Under the pieces are notes generated by a model. It searched no databases. It saw nothing but the letters and a program-made list of their open reading frames with translations, and had not been told where the DNA came from. 64,000 nt of DNA from Hyaloraphidium curvatum (lineage: Eukaryota; Monoblepharomycota; Hyaloraphidiomycetes; Hyaloraphidiales; Hyaloraphidiaceae): contig JAIVFI010000002.1 of NCBI GenBank assembly GCA_025558095.1, positions 1,178,001 through 1,242,000 on the forward strand, given 5' to 3'. A program made the translations under genes and the position numbers. The number at the start of each line of letters is the position of its first letter. Position 1 is the stretch's first letter. Below, one piece after another: positions 49,773-59,637 of this stretch.

Positions 49773-51553
49773 TCACAGGTGCGTCGTGTCCGGGTCCTCG
49801 GCCGCGATCAGCTTCTCCACCTCGTCAATGGCCGCGGGCACGAACGGCGCCGTCAGATTCTCCATCCCCGTCTCGGTGACCACAATGTCGTCCTCGATCC
49901 GCACGCCGCCGACCTTGCGGTAGCGCTCCAGCGTGGGTGCATCGATGAACTTGGAGATCTCGGGGTCCGCTGGACGGGCAGCGGACGGTCAGTTCGGACC
50001 CGCAGAAGGGCGGTGCGAGGGAACACCCACCGAGCGCGGGCTCCAGGAACGCGTCGATAAAGTAGATCCCCGGCTCGACGGTGAGCACCATGCCCGGGAT
50101 CAGCTTCCGGCGCATGCGAAGGTATCGTAGTCCGGGCTCGTCGATCCGGTCCACGCCCTTGGGGTAACCGCCGACGTCGTGCACGTCGAGCCTGGGACGC
50201 CGTCAGCTCGATCGCGCCTGCCGACGGAGCGGACCTACCCGAGGAGGTGGCCCAGCCCGTGCGGCATGAAGATCCCCCCGACGCTCTTCTTGAGCATCTC
50301 ATCCACGTCGCCCTTGAGGATGCCGAGCTTCTTGAGACCCTCGACGTGCACCCGGTCCGCGAGCCGGTGGATGTCTTCCCAGTTGACGCCGGGCTTGATG
50401 GCGTCGAAGCAGGCCAGCTGCGCGTCGTAGACGACCTGGTAGATGTCCCGCCACTCGCTGTACGGCAAGGAGGGGCTGGTGAGGAGAGCTCCAGGTGGTG
50501 CGCGCACGGGACGACGCACTCGAGGTACTTGCCCCCCACGGGCCACGTCCGGGTGATGTCCGACGCGTAGCAGAAGTACTCGCACCCCGCGTCGATCAGC
50601 ACGAGGTTCCTGTCGTCGGGCGGGAACGGCCCCCTGTTCTTGACGTAGTGCAGCGCGGCCGCGTGGCACCCCGACGCGCAGATGGGGTGGTACGCCTGGT
50701 GGAACGAGCCCCGCTTGGTCGTCTCGTACATGAACAGCGCGTACAGCTCGTGCTCCGTCGTGTGGGTCTTGCGCTTGGCGGCGCGCATGAGCTTGATGTG
50801 GGCCAGGGAGGAGAGGCGGTTGGCCTCGCGGAGGATGCCGATCTCGCCCTCGGACTTGACCACGCGGGTCTCGAAGAGGGGCCAGTCGATCTTGCCCTTG
50901 GAGACCAGCGGGCGGAACTTGGCGGGGAGGGAGGCCGACACGGCGTCGGCGTTGTACTCGAGGGTGTTTAGGGCCGAGGGCTTGAGCGCCTCGAGGGCCT
51001 TTTCGAGGTCCGCGTCGTAGATGACCTCGTCAAAGTCGTAGGTCTTCTTGAGCACGGGATTCGGGTCGGGCTCGCCGGACCACATGGTGACCGAGACGGG
51101 GTAGTGCGGCGCGACGAGGGTGGAGCGTCCCGAGGGCAGCTCGATGAGGAGCGAAAAGTCGGGCAGGTTGACGCCGGAGAGGTAGCTGGACCGCGATATC
51201 AGGTTGAGAGAGTCGGAAACTGGTAAGAAGAGGCAGTGGAGGAGGCGGAAACGTGTCACCCACAAGAAGTTCGACTCCTGCCGGAAGGCCAGCTCGACGT
51301 CCGTGTTGTAGCGGTACACCACCTCGCCCCCGCGCAGCACCACGGCGCCGTCGGCGATGCCTCCGATCTTCTGCAGGTTCTCCACGAAGCGCTTCCGGTT
51401 GTCGCGCGCGACGGGCGCGAACGTCGCGGGGTCGATGGAGCCCGGGCCGTCGTCGAGCCGCGCGTGGAACGAGAAGGCGCCGCCGCCGGCGATCGACGCC
51501 GCGCCGTCCGACGCGTGCGCGTGGCCGTCGGCGTGCACGTGCGAGTGTGCCAT
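49773..51553 (-). CDS. Xaa-Pro dipeptidase/aminopeptidase (M24B, prolidase-like)
   Basis: Exons (minus) 51553-51264, 51185-50520, 50457-50239, 50191-50031 and 49969-49773 give 510 aa. The N-terminal prolidase domain has [15 protein letters not shown], restored by the first splice. The pita-bread domain has all five metal ligands: Asp in LIDAGCEYF and [10 protein letters not shown], His in [10 protein letters not shown], Glu in VLTVEPGIY and Glu in VVTETG. The gene therefore encodes an active-looking metallopeptidase releasing residues before proline. The His-rich start ([14 protein letters not shown]) is unusual and could bind metal or mark a non-conserved leader. All introns are supported by conserved joins. 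Confidence 0.92.
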
Positions 51554-51810
51554 TGCTCCTCGGGGGGGAGAAGTGAGTGGAGACAACGGCGACTCGTTCA
51601 GGGCCTGCTGGTGGTCCCTTGCCACTGCCGGGAGCGATCGTCGTCGCCCGTACCCCCGGCCGCGCGCGTCAAAGGTGCATTTGATCAGCGCAAGCAATCG
51701 GACAATGAGCTCAAGTTGATGATGAAACTCTTGGGTGTGAAAAGAGCTTCGCGAGCTACAATAAAGCCTTACAGTCTCTGTCATGTTCACGACACGCCTC
51801 CCGCATAGCT

Positions 51811-53028
51811 TCAATCTTCTCGATACGACAGATCACCAGCGGCCTCAAGGGCTTCCAGCCCCTCGACTTGCGTCCCTTCCGGAACCCCCGTCCCGACCAG
51901 CTCGCGCAGCTTGCTCAAGCTCTGCTGCGCCTGAAACCGTCTCGGCCTGCCCTCGATGACGCAGCTCAGACATTGAATAGAGAGGCGCAAGCCTGACGGG
52001 TCCGACAATGAGCGCAGCAGCCGGTCGAGGTTGTCGGGCTCGTCCAACGGCGTATGCCATTTGAGGACTTTAACGGAGAGGGATCGAAGCGTAGGCGGAA
52101 GCAGGCGTGCGAGCACGCGCACTTCCAGAATTTCGACGCAGCTGAGAGAGGCGAGGGCGGGGAGGAGGAGGAAGTCGGAAACTGGGGTGTGCACCCCGAT
52201 GTACTGGTGGACGTGCAGCTCCTCGATGCTCTGCACATGAAGAAGCAGCATCCTGAGATTTTCGAGGGTGGTATGGTCAATGTGATCGCCGTTGCGAAGC
52301 ACCCTCGGGCGGAGCGCACTCGTGGTCCGTATGGAAGCAAGCTGGTCGGGGTAAGCGGTCAATGACGTGATCTTGGCAAGAATGTGGCCCGGGATCAGAT
52401 GCCAATTGTCCTCGACGTCGGCAAGCTTGGCACGGAGGTCAATCTGTTCCAGCTTGGGACACCGCTTCGCCAGCACGAACAGGAATCGCCACGGGACATC
52501 GCCCCCAAGCTCCAGGCGCTCCAGACTGGGCAGCACAGGGAAACCGCTCAAAGAGGCGGGGTTATAGCCGGATTCAAACTCGCCGATTCTGATCTTCAGG
52601 CACTTCAAGTGGGGAAGCCTGGCCCGCACGAGATGACGGACGCCAAGGTCAACACTAATATCCGCGGATAGCGCCTCGAGAATGCGGGTTCCAAGAAGCA
52701 CGCGCATTTTCGCACGGTCGGAAATCGCGGCGACGAGGTCCAGGTGCCTGATGTGGGCCAGGGCGCCGCGCCCTTCGAGTCTCCAGACAAGCCACTCCGC
52801 GCGGCGTCCCGTCCCGAGCCGCGCGAGCGAAAAGCGCTCCTTGAGCCTCGGCAGCAGCAGCTCGAAGTACGATTTGCACGCGAGGGCCATTTCCAGGAGG
52901 CTGCGAGAGCCGGGTTGGAAGTGCGACGCGACGGCGAGGAGAAGCTCGGGAGGGAGGAGTGGTTCGGAAGGGTCGCCCATCCCCGCCGCTCCCGCGTCTC
53001 CTGCATCTGCCGAACATTTTGCCTCCAT
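51811..53028 (-). CDS. F-box/LRR-like protein
   Basis: Single exon, 405 aa. The start region LLPPELLLAVASHFQPGSRS followed by LLEMALACKSYFELLLPRL fits a divergent F-box. After it come irregular Leu-rich repeats (HIRHLDLVAAI, LPHLKCLKIRIG, LPSLERLELGG, CPKLEQIDLR, VEILEVRVLARLLPPTLRSL). Such proteins usually act as SCF ubiquitin-ligase substrate adaptors. The F-box match is by pattern only. Divergent from the methyltransferase at 53128, with 99 bp between starts. Confidence 0.68.
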   Translation of the reverse strand: MEAKCSADAGDAGAAGMGDPSEPLLPPELLLAVASHFQPGSRSLLEMALACKSYFELLLPRLKERFSLARLGTGRRAEWLVWRLEGRGALAHIRHLDLVAAISDRAKMRVLLGTRILEALSADISVDLGVRHLVRARLPHLKCLKIRIGEFESGYNPASLSGFPVLPSLERLELGGDVPWRFLFVLAKRCPKLEQIDLRAKLADVEDNWHLIPGHILAKITSLTAYPDQLASIRTTSALRPRVLRNGDHIDHTTLENLRMLLLHVQSIEELHVHQYIGVHTPVSDFLLLPALASLSCVEILEVRVLARLLPPTLRSLSVKVLKWHTPLDEPDNLDRLLRSLSDPSGLRLSIQCLSCVIEGRPRRFQAQQSLSKLRELVGTGVPEGTQVEGLEALEAAGDLSYRED

Positions 53029-53127
53029 TCGGAGGCACCGATGGGGCCCGCGAAGGTTCCTTCGCTGTTGTCCCTCTCAAGCTGATCGATCCCTTGCGGA
53101 ACGAAACGGCATTGCAGCGCGGGGTCG

Positions 53128-54255
53128 ATGCCTGCCCTTCCGAGGCGATGGGTCGCGCTTTCGGCCGTCGCCTTCGTGTTTTCGTACCTCGGCTTCCTCG
53201 CCGGGACGCGGCACCGCTCCGCTTTTCACGTGGAACACGAGAACGAGCTCGGCGACCTCTGCGCCGGCTTCCGCCCCTTGCCGCCCGCGGACGCGCCCGA
53301 TCGCGCCGATCCCGCGCTGCATGGCGCCTCGGAATCTTCGGACGCCGTGCGCGACGCGTTCACGGGCATCTACGCGAACCGCAGCTGGGACTCGGACCTC
53401 GCCGGGGGCGGCTCCGGCCCGGGCAGCGCGCCCGGAAACACGGCCGCCACGCGCAGGCTGCTCGAGCTGTTCTTCTACAAACGGCACGTGACGAGCATCC
53501 TGGACGCGCCGTGCGGGTCGTCGGCGTGGTGGCCGCCGCTGTGGACCGCGGTGCGGCGCGCAATCCCGTGCTTCCGCTACGTGGGCGTGGACGTCGTCGC
53601 CAGTGTGGTGGCAAACAGCTCGGCACGGCACGCCGGCGACCCGCTCACGACTTTCCGGACCGCCGACGTGGCGGCGGACCCGCTGCCCCGGGGCTTCGAC
53701 GCGATCCTGTCGCGCGACGCGCTGCAGCACCTGCCCATCGCGACCGCCATCAGCGCCCTGGAGAACTACGCCAGGGCGGACCCGCGGTACCTGCTCGTCG
53801 GATCGTACGCGCCGGGCGAGTACACGGCCAACTGGGCCGTCCAGATCGGGGGCTTCTTCAGAATCGACCTGCTTGCTCCGCCCTTCTCGTTGCCTGAGCC
53901 GCTAGAGGTGCTGGAGGAGGGGTACGAGGACAAGATGCTGCTGGTGTACGCGCGGCGGCAGCTGCGGGGGCTGGACTTTGCCGCCATGCGGAAGAGGGCG
54001 AAGGGCATGACCGATAGGAAGGAGCTGGATCCGCCTTCGTGGACGGTGCCGTACGTGGACGACGGTTGGGTACCAACGGCCGAGGTCGGCGAGACGGTCG
54101 TGGCCGAGGGTGATCCGCCGCAAGGGGAGGACGCGCCGGTGGACGGGGAGGACGCGCCGGTGGACGGGGAGGACGCCCCCGTGGACGCCGCTGGGGACAT
54201 CGAACCCCGGTCAGGTGCTTCCGGGCCGCGAAATCAGACAAAAAGCTCAGATTGA
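53128..54255 (+). CDS. Membrane-anchored SAM-dependent methyltransferase-like protein
   Basis: Single exon, 375 aa. A signal-anchor (WVALSAVAFVFSYLGFLAG) is followed by a lumenal class I methyltransferase fold: TSILDAPCGSSAWWPPLW (motif I, with CGSS in place of GxGxG), YVGVDVVASVV (motif II) and ILSRDALQHLPI (motif IV). The change in motif I leaves activity uncertain. The C-terminus carries three copies of GEDAPVD encoded by a 21-bp tandem repeat. Probably acts in the secretory pathway, perhaps on glycans; substrate unknown. Confidence 0.72.
   Translation: MPALPRRWVALSAVAFVFSYLGFLAGTRHRSAFHVEHENELGDLCAGFRPLPPADAPDRADPALHGASESSDAVRDAFTGIYANRSWDSDLAGGGSGPGSAPGNTAATRRLLELFFYKRHVTSILDAPCGSSAWWPPLWTAVRRAIPCFRYVGVDVVASVVANSSARHAGDPLTTFRTADVAADPLPRGFDAILSRDALQHLPIATAISALENYARADPRYLLVGSYAPGEYTANWAVQIGGFFRIDLLAPPFSLPEPLEVLEEGYEDKMLLVYARRQLRGLDFAAMRKRAKGMTDRKELDPPSWTVPYVDDGWVPTAEVGETVVAEGDPPQGEDAPVDGEDAPVDGEDAPVDAAGDIEPRSGASGPRNQTKSSD
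54124..54186 (+). repeat. 21-bp tandem repeat, three copies
   Basis: Unit ggggaggacgcgccggtgga plus c at 54124-54144, 54145-54165 and 54166-54186, the last copy slightly diverged. In frame, it encodes GEDAPVD three times near the C-terminus of the methyltransferase-like protein. Confidence 0.9.
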
Positions 54256-54354
54256 AGACGAATGAACAAGAATGACCCGATATCGATGACACAGTGTCCG
54301 ACGAAAAGTCAATCGACCTTTCGAAAGACCAAGTGAACCCCGTCCACTCCCTCT

Positions 54355-55465
54355 TCAGGCCTTGTAGAGCGCCGCCAGCAGCTCCTCCTGCGTGCCAAAG
54401 ACCTCCCGCTCTTTCCTCTCCTCCTCCAGCTCCCCCTCGGTGGCCGTGCCCTCCCTCGCCTGCCACTTGCGCCTCACCCGCGGGTGCACCTCGCCCACCA
54501 CGCCGTCGACCCAACGCCTCGTTTCGCCCGGGAGCACCGCCGGCACCAGGGGCGCCGACGACTCGAGCCCGACGAACAGCACCGCCGACAGCCGCCTCGC
54601 CTCCGTGCCTTGCGCCGCCTCCCCCGAGACCACGCGGTGCTCGGCGGGCAGCACGCGGTCGTTGCTCCTCCACCCCGCGCAGATACCGAACAGCAGCACG
54701 GTGCGGCCGGCGGGCACGGGCACCCATTCCCCGGCGACGTTGACCTCGAGCCCGCCGGTGCCGTCCTGCCAGATGACGGTGAAGGGGCCGAAGTCGCGGT
54801 GCTTGCCGCAGCGCGGGGCCGGGGAGTCGGAGGGGCGGATGAAGTAGTCGGCCATGCGGTAGTTGAAGCGGAGCTCGGCGGGGTCGTAGGCGGCGCCGGA
54901 CGCCAGAGCGAGCGCGGCGACGAGCTTGGGCGCGGCGTCCTTCGACGCCTTCTCAAAGAAGGCCAGGGACTCGCCCAGGCAGGGCCCGATCTCGGCCTCC
55001 AGCCCCGGGTCGGTCTCGGCTATTTGGGCAAGGCGGGCGGGGCTGAGGTCGATGGCGCGCTTCTCGTCGACGTCGGCGGACGACGTGCCCCGCAAGCGCG
55101 GGTCCTTGACGACCGGATGCACGTCGTAGGCCTTGTTGGCCCGCTCGCCGAGGGTCGGGTCGGCATCGAGGCGGGCGAACAGCTGCTCGATGGCGCGGAA
55201 CGGGGCGGGGCCCGCGTTGCTCAGCAGCAGGGCGCCGCCCGCGTTGGACTTGATCACCGCTGCGATCTGATCGATGCCGGCTGAGAGGTCGACCATCGGG
55301 AAGGCGTATTTTCCATCCTGCGATGGCGCATGGGACGTCAGACCCGGTCCTTGACAGGTCGCGGGGAGCGTCGCCCCGGGACGGACCCACCGCGGGGACG
55401 TTCTTGGCGCCATCGATGATCGATCCGCGATCGGGAAGGGTCGTGATGACCGAAACTGAGGCCAT
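54355..55465 (-). CDS. Isopenicillin-N-synthase-like 2OG/Fe(II) oxygenase
   Basis: Exons (minus) 55465-55391 and 55317-54355 give 345 aa. The first exon is short (MASVSVITTLPDRG) and joins to DGKYAFPMVDLSAG, the usual N-terminal motif of this family. Iron ligands: HxD in CGKHRDFGPFTVIWQD and the distal His in PAEHRVVSG. A typical double-stranded beta-helix core (GGLEVNVAGEWVPVPAG) lies between. It ends ALYKA, no targeting signal. The fourth 2OG oxygenase in the window but of a different subgroup. Substrate unknown. Confidence 0.85.
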
Positions 55466-55549
55466 GGTTTGAGAGGGGAGACAGCTCGTCGTCACGTGCC
55501 GGAGCGAACTCATCGGAAAACGCGACCAACGTGAACATTCAGTGCCTCG

Positions 55550-56159
55550 ATGGACGCGATAAAGGTCGACGTCGACGACGGCTTGGAACTCCGGAGCTCG
55601 CCGAACGCGATTCTGACGCCGGCGGATTGGCTGCTGCTCCTCCCGTCGCCTCCCAAGAACGAGGACGGACTGGTGTCGCGCAGCTTCCCGGACCCGGCTC
55701 TGGAGCTCCGCAAAACCTTCCCGCTGAACTTTGACGCCTTTGTGGGCGCCCTGGCCTCCCGCTCCGCCATTCTCGCTGGATCTGTACAGACACAGGTTGG
55801 AACCACTGTTTGGTCATCGCGTTGCCGTCGTAACCCTTCTTTTTCTGGCCGGTATGCCTCTATTGGCCGTCGCATGGGTCTTCAACGACGGTGCTTTTGG
55901 CACCAGGCAGCTGGTGGTTGGTACGGTCTGCCTCGTGGTGACCTGGGCGTTGCCGACCGTTTTTCCGGTTCTGTATGGGCGAATCTACGCCGCGTCGCTC
56001 AACGTTTCTCGTTCCGCCGGCCCTTCGATCAAGACGGTACCGACGAGCCGCGATTTTGCTGCCCACGGCGCCGCGGGGTTCGCTCGATGGGCGCAAGCCG
56101 TTTCGGGCCTGCTTGGGGAGAGCAGACTCCTGCAACACGACGGAGTCTGGCCTCGCTGA
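55550..56159 (+). pseudogene. Frame-disrupted membrane protein fragment
   Basis: An open frame from the ATG at 55550 (MDAIKVDVDDGLELRSS to FPLNFDAFVGALASR) looks coding but loses its frame near 55785; another frame then continues with DLYRHRLEPLFGHRVAVV and two hydrophobic helices (LLFLAGMPLLAVAWVF; LVVGTVCLVVTWALPTVF). No GT..AG pair with the right phase joins them, so a frameshift is the simplest explanation. The second frame runs into the 41-bp tandem repeats and stops at 56157. The piece resembles the downstream fragment at 56703 (DLYTDLHRTF then a hydrophobic helix), so the two may be duplicated parts of one membrane-protein locus. Family not recognised. Confidence 0.45.
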
Positions 56160-56262
56160 TTCCAGGTCGCGCGGCGAATCCCCGAGTCTGGCCTCGCTGA
56201 TTCCAAGTCGCGCGGCGAATCCCCGAGTCTGGCCTCGCTGATTCCAGGTCGCGGGGCGAATC
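56143..56262. repeat. 41-bp tandem repeat, about three copies
   Basis: Unit beginning gagtctggcctcgctgattc at 56143, 56184 and 56225, the last copy slightly short. Copies differ by one or two bases. It terminates the disrupted membrane-protein frame. Confidence 0.9.
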
Positions 56263-56294
56263 AATTGGTCGCTCTCCCGCCGCTACCTGCCTGC

Positions 56295-56457
56295 AAGCTT
56301 TGCCGCGGAGCGGCCCCGCGAGCGCCAGCGAGCCCCGCGCCAGCGGGCACGTGCCCCGCCGCCTCAGGCACGCACGTTCCCCGCCGCTCCCTGCACGTCC
56401 CCCGCCGCCACTTACCTTCTAGCTTTGCCGCGGAGCGGCCCCGCGAGCGCAGCGAGC
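56295..56457. repeat. Pair of about 37-bp direct repeats with GC-rich filler
   Basis: The sequence beginning agctttgccgcggagcggcc occurs near 56297 and again at 56421, followed in the second copy by a hairpin-like ggggcgaagcccc near 56473-56485. The stretch 56160-56700 has no coding sequence and may be the remnant of a mobile or satellite-like element. A poly(A)-type AATAAA lies near 56599. No transposase seen. Confidence 0.6.
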
Positions 56458-56702
56458 GGTCTGGGCGAGGGGCGAAGCCCCGAGCTACAGGGCAGCAGGC
56501 GTATATGACTTTTCGCGCCCAGTTCTTTCCCCCGTGGACGGCCGCCGGCGGCGCGCTGGAAACGGACGTTGAGATGCATACGCACGCTTTTCATGCAATA
56601 AAACCCGTGGGGAAATGCATGGGTAGTGGGATCCCCTCCGGGGGGGCTTCCGGGCCGGTGGTGGCCGGACTTATGGTGCCGCCGTTGACCAGGGATCTTG
56701 GA

Positions 56703-57200
56703 CGCCCGCGGCCGGACGCGATCTCTACACGGACCTGCACCGCACCTTCGCAGCCAAATGGCGGCGCCGTGTGGTCACCTCGAGTCCGACGACCATCCTG
56801 GTTCCCACGATGCTCGTCCTGGTCGTGCTCGTCGTCATCAACGCCGCGGCCTGCTCGTGCATCCCTGCCGGCTACCTCATCTACAGTGCAAACGTCCTGA
56901 GCATGATCCTCATCGACCTCGTCAACGTCAGCGCTGGCAACGCGCAGGTGACTGACATCCGATCAATGTACCTGGATGCCGCGACGGAGCTCGCGGAACT
57001 CCGGCGCCGGGCCTTGCGGATCGGCTCGGCCGACCCCGCGATGCTGGCCGCGCTCGACGCGGACGAGCGGATTCTGCGGTCGTACCTAGACGTGGATCGG
57101 TACCGGGCCACCGTGCTCGGGTTCGTGGTGACGTACGGCGTGGTGAGGACCATCCTCGTGACCCTGCTGACAATCATGGGGCGGCTGGTGGTAATCGGGG
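56703..57200 (+). CDS. Partial multi-pass membrane protein of unknown family
   Basis: Open frame with GRDLYTDLHRTFAAKWRRR, then hydrophobic helices (ILVPTMLVLVVLVVINAAA; IPAGYLIYSANVLSMILI), a helical soluble part (TDIRSMYLDAATELAELRRR) and a last helix (VLGFVVTYGVVRTILVTLL). There is no ATG at its beginning; a cag acceptor lies just before (56690s), so an upstream exon is needed, perhaps the fragment at 55550 across a repeat-bearing intron of about 900 nt. The 3' end is unclear because the frame overlaps the secreted-protein gene at 57261. Real membrane-protein coding is likely; structure is not resolved. Confidence 0.4.
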
Positions 57201-57260
57201 ACCATCACGACGGGATAGCCTCGCAGCGAGGGCCAGCGAGCGCCAGTCAGGAGCCACATA

Positions 57261-57768
57261 ATGCGTGCCGCCCTTCTCGTCGTTCTGGCGGTGCTTTTCT
57301 CCGCCACCGCGGCTCCCGCGGCGCCGGTGGGCGAAGCCGGAAGTGGTCCCTCAAACGGGGTCCCCGCAGTCTTCAAGCGCTCCTGCGGCGAGTGCCTGGA
57401 GACCGAGCTTTGGTGGGTCCTGCTCCAAACTTACCCTGGCCGAGACCCGCGCTGATTCCCGGTCCTCGCAGCGAGTACGCCTTCCCCGGCGCCCCAGATG
57501 GAAGCGTCGCCTGCGTGGCCTACCCGAGGGACCGCGGCGCCCTCCTATATCGCCGCTACTTCTCCGACACATGTCCCCTCCTCGTGAAAGGAAACTGCGA
57601 AAACGGCCCTGACGACTTTTTTGAGAACCAGGCCTCCGTAGAGGCGTGCTACGGCTCGTTTTCCTCTACGACACCAACAACGGGGACTGCAGCTGCTACA
57701 CTTCGACCTGCGTGGCTCCGGCGGCGTTCCCAGGCGGCACTACCTATGTCTACAAGTGTAACGCTTGA
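57261..57768 (+). pseudogene. Small secreted Cys-rich protein with a frame break in a T-run
   Basis: Exon 57261-57412 encodes a signal peptide (MRAALLVVLAVLFSATAAPA) and FKRSCGECLETEL; the 59-nt intron 57413-57471 joins it to CEYAFPGAPDGSVACVAYP and GNCENGPDDF. At the T4 run 57659-57662 the frame changes: the upstream frame becomes Thr/Ala-rich and runs to 57781, while the frame one base off continues convincingly (LYDTNNGDCSCYTSTC) to a TGA at 57766. One missing base in the run would explain it. An alternative is a non-obvious intron with a gtcccc donor at about 57570. Family unknown; Cys spacing suggests a disulfide-rich extracellular domain. Confidence 0.5.
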
Positions 57769-57998
57769 GGGCGTGAGCTAGGGTATGAAGGCGCGGAAGT
57801 TCAGTGTGCCATGGATCCTTCAATCTTTGGACGCCCTCCTTGAGGACCATCTGCTCGGGCTCGAGCTCTCACTTCGCCGCCTGATGAAGGCAATTTTCCG
57901 AAAGGAAAGGAGATAGCAGCGTCTGTAACGCGCTTCGGGAAATGGAGCTCGATTTTCGCGGCTTTCATTGCCAGACAGGCGGAATCTGGTGCTTTCAG

Positions 57999-59172
57999 CT
58001 ACATTTTCGGCCTCTCTGCCCTGCCTGAGACCGCAACAACCACTTTCCCCCTCGTCCGCTTCCCCTCCACGTGCGCGTGTGCCTGGGCCGCGTCCGCGTA
58101 CCCATACACCGCGTCGATATGCGGCCTTATACGGTGCTCCGACACGATGCGCGCCAGCTTCTCCAGCTCGGGTCCCGACACGTTGACCACCACGACCTTG
58201 GACGAGGCGGAGCCGAACCAGCCAGTGAGGAGGTACGCGTTGGCGAACTCAGTGACGGAGGGAACGGTGGTGATATCTGTCGAGCCCGATCGGCATTGAG
58301 TCAGCATGCTTTGCCAGCTCAGAACTTGAAGCCTACAAGTTCCTCCGGGCCGCAGCTGGTTCCGGATCTCGGAGAAGGAGCGGTTGCCGAAGCAGTCGAA
58401 CCAGACGTCGAATCTCCCGTCTTCGGTCGCCTCGGGGTCCGCGTCCCGGCTTTTCTCGTGCTCGTGCCCGCGCATGCCGTCCGCGCGGTAGTCCAGGCAC
58501 ACATCGGCCCCCAGTCCCTTCACAAACTCAAAGTTGGGCTCGGAGCACAGCGCCGTGACGTGTGCTCCGAATGCGCGCCGCGCGATCTGCACGGCAAAGT
58601 GTCCGACGCCGCCCGAAGCGCCGTTGACGAGCACCCGCGGCTTGCCCCCCGCAGACGTACGCGCCTGAAGCCCGTAATCCCGGAGGGCTTGCAGCGCGGT
58701 GAGCGCGGCTACGGGGAAGGCGGAGGCCTCCTCGTCAGAGAGCTCGGGGGGAGCGGGCGACACCTGGACCGCGGGGATGGCGATGAACTCAGCCAGGGTA
58801 CCGAGGGCGAAGCCTGCACCGCATATCAGCCCGAATCCGGAGAGGGAGTCCGCGGAACGAACCATTCAGCCCGCCCCACACTCGCGTCTCCTCCTTCACC
58901 CCCTCCACCCCGGCCCCGACCGCCTCCACGACCCCGCAGAAATCAGTTCCCGTCCCCATCGGAAACTTCCTCCCGCTCATGAACGCGTACCGGCCCTTGC
59001 GCACGAACGTGTCCTTGGGGTTCACTGAGGCCGCCCGAACGCGGACAAGCACCTCGCCTGCCCCCGGGGACGGGAGCGGGAGGGGCGCGGACGGAGCGAG
59101 GAGAGTGGACGGGCCGAAGCGGGGGTACTCGATGCGGGTGTAGGTGGCGGGGAGGGAGCCGGACGGTGCCAT
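57999..59172 (-). CDS. Quinone oxidoreductase/zinc-independent MDR-family reductase
   Basis: Exons (minus) 59172-58863, 58813-58337 and 58276-57999 give 354 aa. The GroES-like N-terminal half has VLVRVRAASVNPKDTFVRKG and FPMGTGTDFCGVVEAVGAGV; the Rossmann half has VLVNGASGGVGHFAVQIARR for NADPH and FDVWFDCFGN. The joins GLNG/GFALGTLAEF and GGT/YITTVPSV restore conserved sequence. The structural zinc cysteines are absent, so this is a QOR-type NADPH-dependent reductase rather than an alcohol dehydrogenase. C-terminus RPKM is not a PTS1. Confidence 0.9.
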
Positions 59173-59637
59173 GGTTGCGTTTCGAGTTGCGGGGGAACCG
59201 GCGATCTTCCGTGTCGGTAACGCGGCCGCGACGCTTCTCTGAGACGTGTCCAAAAAATGTGCAATTCCGGGCGCATCGGCCCGGATTCGGGTCCGATTGT
59301 GGCGCTAACACATAATCTATGAAGCCCGTCCGCGAATTTTGGGATTCTCGGGCGGCAGCGGGCGGTGTAGGGGTCCTCAGCGGTGCTGTGCCGGGCCGAT
59401 CCTGGTGGGGAAGCACGAGATCAAAAGGGGCCGAGCGTTCGACAGTACCGTGCCTCAATCCGCCCCTGACGTTGAAACCGACGACGATGGACCGGACAGC
59501 CCAGCATCGACCGAATCGCCGCCGCGCCCCTCCCTCGCCGGGTCCCATGGGCACCCACGGGGTCGAAAACGGCAACGACGGGCAGGAGGAGGAGAGTGGG
59601 CTATCAGGCGGTCGCAACTGTTTTAGTGCAGCCTGCT
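59173..59637. other. Divergent intergenic region
   Basis: 465 bp between the reductase start and the first ATG of the next plus-strand gene. The frame of the latter is open from a GTG at 59596. No motif recognised. Confidence 0.4.

Noticed and set aside
57327-57369. Possible intron (gtgggcgaag to ccgcag) in the small secreted protein
   Set aside because: It is 43 nt and removing it breaks the frame into the Cys-rich exon; retained as coding.
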